Shown here: in pieces, positions 6,044 through 8,164 of the stretch | How the letters are laid out: each line of letters starts with the position of its first letter | Position numbering within the stretch: the first letter of the stretch is position 1 | Assembly: GCA_012961055.1 (NCBI GenBank) | Contig: DUAA01000234.1 | Span: 4,543-12,706 of the forward strand | DNA length: 8,164 nucleotides | Direction of reading: 5' to 3' | DNA from: Nitrospinaceae bacterium | Lineage (GTDB): Bacteria > Nitrospinota > Nitrospinia > Nitrospinales > VA-1 | Notes under the pieces: model-generated | What the model was told of the DNA's origin: nothing | Database searches by the model: none | What the model saw: the letters and a program-made list of their open reading frames with translations, nothing else | Made by a program: the position numbers and the translations under genes

Positions 6044-6072
6044 TTGACAAAGAAGTAAAATTCTCCTAAAAA
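6044..6072 (+). promoter_or_regulatory. Putative promoter of the polyprenyl synthase gene
   Basis: A perfect TTGACA (6044-6049) is followed after exactly 17 bases by TAAAAA (6067-6072), which matches the -10 consensus at four of six positions. Transcription would start near 6079 and leave a leader of about 110 bases before the ATG at 6188. AGGG five bases before that ATG serves as ribosome-binding site. Confidence 0.5.
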
Positions 6073-6187
6073 TAAGGCCATTTCTAAAAAATAGCGAGTT
6101 TAAAAATAGGCTGCTAGCTAGGCATTCCTTAAATTAGGCAGTAACGGGGGCCAAACTGAAGCACTCGGTTTAACTTTCAGGGTTACT

Positions 6188-7186
6188 ATGGAATTCAGGG
6201 ACGTTACACAGAATTTAAAAAAAGATCTCGTAAAAGTCGAAAAGGCGATTAACGAAAACTACAAATCAGATGTTCCGTTAATTCCAGGAATCAGTGCCTA
6301 CCTGATGAGTTGTGGAGGCAAACGTATCCGTCCCATCCTCACCCTTCTCGGTGCGAAACTGTGTGGACGCGAAACCGACAATACGGTTGTCCAACATGCC
6401 TGTGTGGTTGAATATCTTCATGCCGCCACCCTACTCCACGATGATGTTGTGGATGAAACGACAGTAAGACGAGGTAAAGAAACTGTCAACGCCAAATGGG
6501 GGAGCGATGCCAGCATACTGGTAGGTGATTTCCTTATTTCTCGAGCTATTCTGATCCTGGCGGATGACTGTGAACGTAAAATCATTCAGGCCGTCACCGA
6601 AGCAACTAAAATTCTTGTCGAAGGTGGAATTCATGAATACGCCGAAGCTCGCAATATCAACGTTAACGAAGAGTATATACTCGATGTCATCCACCGTAAG
6701 ACGTCATCTCTCATTTCTGTCAGTGTGAGACTCGGCGGGTTACTCGCTAATGCCACCGAACAGCAGGAAACAGCTATCGTCTCTTTTGGTGATGATTTTG
6801 GCATGGCATTCCAGTTGATGGATGACGCACTGGACTATGATTCCGATGAAAGCGTACTAGGAAAACCAGTGGGAACTGATTTCAAAGAAGGGCATGTTAC
6901 CCTGCCGCTGCATCATTTATATAGCAATGCAAATCGGTCATTGAGAAAAGAAATTGAAGGCTTCATCAAAAACGAGAACATCACCGAAAAGGATTTACAA
7001 TATATCATTGGAAAAATGCACGAACATAAATCCATTGACTACACTGTACACCTCGCGCGTTTCTACATCGATCGGGCCAAGTCACATCTCAAGAAAACCG
7101 ATTTCCCGGCTCCGCAATATATAGAATATTTTAACTCCGTGGCGGATTATATCCACAGTCGACACACCGCAACCGTTACTTCATAA
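6188..7186 (+). CDS. ispB: Long-chain trans-polyprenyl diphosphate synthase
   Basis: Cytoplasmic enzyme of 332 residues, close to the 323 of E. coli IspB, that extends an allylic diphosphate with isopentenyl diphosphate units to make the side chain of ubiquinone or menaquinone. Motifs are GGKRIRP (43-49, substrate diphosphate binding), the first Asp-rich motif DDVVD (85-89) followed by RR (94-95), GDFL (113-116), the KT pair (171-172), the second Asp-rich motif DDALD (212-216) and GKPVGTDFKEG (225-235). The residue five before the first Asp motif is Ala80. A small residue there, rather than the aromatic residues of short-chain FPP or GGPP synthases, indicates a long product. The exact chain length (C35-C50) cannot be read, so the symbol denotes the family. 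VEGGIHEYAEA (144-154) deviates from the usual GE-x-x-Q segment. It is transcribed alone, with its own promoter. Confidence 0.93.
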   Translation: MEFRDVTQNLKKDLVKVEKAINENYKSDVPLIPGISAYLMSCGGKRIRPILTLLGAKLCGRETDNTVVQHACVVEYLHAATLLHDDVVDETTVRRGKETVNAKWGSDASILVGDFLISRAILILADDCERKIIQAVTEATKILVEGGIHEYAEARNINVNEEYILDVIHRKTSSLISVSVRLGGLLANATEQQETAIVSFGDDFGMAFQLMDDALDYDSDESVLGKPVGTDFKEGHVTLPLHHLYSNANRSLRKEIEGFIKNENITEKDLQYIIGKMHEHKSIDYTVHLARFYIDRAKSHLKKTDFPAPQYIEYFNSVADYIHSRHTATVTS

Positions 7187-7303
7187 TCACCTACTAGGCG
7201 TGTAGTTGTAATATCTTCTCCCGTAAGTATCATGCCCGGGTGAGAGCTTCGCAGTTTAGGAGTTATTAATTCTTACCGGAGTCAGGCGGACTGATGAAAT
7301 TTA

Positions 7304-7567
7304 TCATATTGTGTTGATGCCGACATACAAGTCATCATCTGGGGGAGGTTTTTGCCCTTTGACTCTTCGGGTTTTTGATAGGTTTTGCATAAAGTGGATG
7401 TTGCATTGGGGACAGAACCACCCTTCTCCAGAGAAGATCCAGCACTCGTCTTCCACCCATCTCTGAGCTTCTTCCTTACTATCACAATACGGGCCTTTCA
7501 TCTGGCAGTCCGGGGCGACTTTAGTGTGACACCTCACCGAATATTTGTTATTTACCTGAGCAAACAA
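7304..7567 (-). CDS. Small Cys-rich protein, probable zinc ribbon, TTG start
   Basis: An 87-residue protein with a TTG start supported by AAGGA at 7575-7579, seven bases upstream. It has six cysteines at about 13, 21, 28, 42, 52 and 55; the last two form CPQC, and the arrangement GPYCDSKEEAQRWVEDE ... GWFCPQC resembles small zinc-ribbon proteins in which a first metal-ligand pair precedes a GP-x-x-DS-x-EEA helix and a GW-x-CPxC knuckle closes the site. The first pair here is C-x7-C or C-x6-C instead of the usual C-x2-C, so the metal site may be atypical. The Pro/Asp-rich tail after residue 70 looks disordered. It probably binds zinc in the cytoplasm and may contact nucleic acid or protein; no function is known to me. 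The gene stands alone and converges on the prenyl synthase. Overlapping frames at 7282-7485 and 7385-7636 are its shadows. Confidence 0.65.
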   Translation of the reverse strand: MFAQVNNKYSVRCHTKVAPDCQMKGPYCDSKEEAQRWVEDECWIFSGEGWFCPQCNIHFMQNLSKTRRVKGQKPPPDDDLYVGINTI

Positions 7568-7574
7568 TGCAGGT

Positions 7575-7579
7575 TCCTT
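7575..7579 (-). promoter_or_regulatory. Ribosome-binding site that fixes a TTG start
   Basis: The minus strand reads AAAAGGAA, with seven bases between AAGGA and TTG at 7567-7565. No ATG or GTG lies in frame at a suitable distance, so this element decides the unusual TTG start of the Cys-rich gene. Confidence 0.55.
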
Positions 7580-7907
7580 TTATCATTGACTATGAATCAA
7601 TACACCAACAACTCTGAATGTTTTACCACTTTTTAAGTTGGCGCTGGCATTTTCTTTTCTTCCAAATTTAGACAACAGAGAACTATTTCCGTTTCCCAAA
7701 GAAAGAGAAGGGGCAGGCATCATTGAAAAAGACTGGGGGAATTTCACCTCCCACTCGAATACAACTCTAGATCATTCTCAGGTTCCCGAGACAGAGTAAA
7801 GTCAGATTTGCGGTCTTGCTAAAAGTTTGAAAACATAACTTATCGAAAAATAATTCATTCGGTGGCATCTTTCGCCTTGATGATTAAGGAAAAGAGCCCA
7901 TATTTAA

Positions 7908-7916
7908 TGATATACT
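7908..7916 (+). promoter_or_regulatory. Extended -10 promoter of the right-edge gene
   Basis: TGATATACT is an extended -10 element (TG, one base, then TATACT matching five of six consensus bases). No good -35 box lies 16-18 bases upstream, which is normal for this promoter type. Transcription from about 7923 would give a leader of about 28 bases carrying the GGGG-type ribosome-binding site at 7938-7941. Confidence 0.45.
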
Positions 7917-7950
7917 GTAGGCAATAATAATTACTCTGGGGTGCTAACTC

Positions 7951-8164
7951 ATGAGACTCCTCAAGTTCCTCCTGATTACACCATTCATCCTGTTTTCACC
8001 TTTGCTTTTGGATTCAGCAAAGGCAGACATCATAGAAGACTGCCACTTCCTGTTCCGTCCATTTGAAAATATGGCTCACGGAATCAAAGCCCGTGGTGGA
8101 ACTTGGGCATTATTTGAGAAACGGGAAATCTATCGAAATCATGCCATCATTGGGCTGCATGTGG
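7951..8164 (+). CDS. Exported protein, 5' part only (cut by window end)
   Basis: A frame of at least 71 residues runs off the right edge, so length and full domain content are unknown. The start ATG follows a TGGGGTG element nine bases upstream and a short leader from an extended -10 promoter. The first 25 residues form a classical Sec signal peptide: MRLLK, a hydrophobic core (residues 6-20), and an AXA site SAKA with cleavage before Asp26. The mature part visible (DIIEDCHFLFRPFENMAHGI and on to residue 71) has one Cys and mixed charge and shows no motif I recognise. It is probably periplasmic or secreted. The beginning looks genuine, but the function cannot be assigned. Confidence 0.7.
   Translation, partial: MRLLKFLLITPFILFSPLLLDSAKADIIEDCHFLFRPFENMAHGIKARGGTWALFEKREIYRNHAIIGLHV

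Larger units (their letters stand above)
5887..6187. promoter_or_regulatory. Divergent intergenic region, glycosyltransferase / prenyl synthase
   Basis: A 301-base AT-rich gap without genes, holding one promoter for each flanking gene (listed separately). It also contains a 10-base inverted repeat, AGGAGAATTT at 5940-5949 and AAATTCTCCT at 6058-6067. The second copy overlaps the spacer of the plus-strand promoter. ACAAC/GTTGT near 6019-6034 is a further short inverted repeat. No regulator is known for this pair. Confidence 0.4.
7568..7950. other. Intergenic region between divergent Cys-rich and exported-protein genes
   Basis: About 380 bases without a confident gene. It holds the ribosome-binding site of the minus-strand Cys-rich gene, a weak 46-codon minus-strand open frame (7583-7723) without a ribosome-binding site, a short imperfect stem (TGGGGG/CCTCCC around 7734-7754) and, at the right end, a plausible plus-strand promoter. 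I saw no long repeats and no convincing intrinsic terminator. Confidence 0.45.

Noticed and set aside
6431..6694. Minus-strand open frame of 87 codons
   Set aside because: Antisense to the catalytic core of the polyprenyl synthase, whose motifs leave no doubt about the coding strand.
7385..7636. Plus-strand open frame of 83 codons
   Set aside because: Antisense to the Cys-rich gene, with no ribosome-binding site and hydrophobic, low-information sequence.

Overview
The window reads as a bacterial chromosome segment of moderate, slightly AT-leaning composition. A lipobox lipoprotein, two Sec-type signal peptides, a long-chain polyprenyl diphosphate synthase (quinone side chain) and a sugar-transferring enzyme suggest a Gram-negative organism with a respiratory quinone. 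The style of the proteins recalls deltaproteobacterial or Nitrospinota-like lineages, but that is a weak impression and not a taxonomic call. No mobile element, CRISPR array, rRNA or tRNA is visible.

Layout. Positions 1-452 hold no confident gene, only a weak open frame that may be a gene remnant. Positions 453-2247 (minus strand) carry a compact three-gene unit: a 110-residue helical TPR-like protein, a radical SAM enzyme that starts inside the stop codon of the first gene (GTGA overlap), and a 60-residue beta-rich protein with its own good ribosome-binding site. Upstream lies a 19-base palindrome overlapping a plausible promoter, then a cluster of stem-loops (2509-2590). A 42-residue lipoprotein gene (2610-2738, minus) follows.

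Positions 2970-3719 (plus) encode a biotin-protein ligase without a DNA-binding domain; its start is doubtful and the protein probably begins upstream. It converges on a translationally coupled minus-strand pair: a family 2 glycosyltransferase (5035-5886) followed by an exported HEAT-repeat protein (3917-5038). The glycosyltransferase is divergent from a long-chain polyprenyl diphosphate synthase (6188-7186, plus), and each has a recognisable sigma-70-like promoter in the shared 301-base gap. A small Cys-rich, probably zinc-binding protein starting at TTG (7304-7567, minus) converges on the prenyl synthase. At the right edge a gene for an exported protein (from 7951, plus) is cut by the window end.

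The housekeeping content is biotin attachment and quinone side-chain synthesis. The part most likely to be undescribed is the radical SAM cassette: its enzyme resembles DUF512-type Fe-S oxidoreductases in the C-terminal half but has no room for their N-terminal PDZ domain, and it is tightly linked to two small partner proteins of unknown function.
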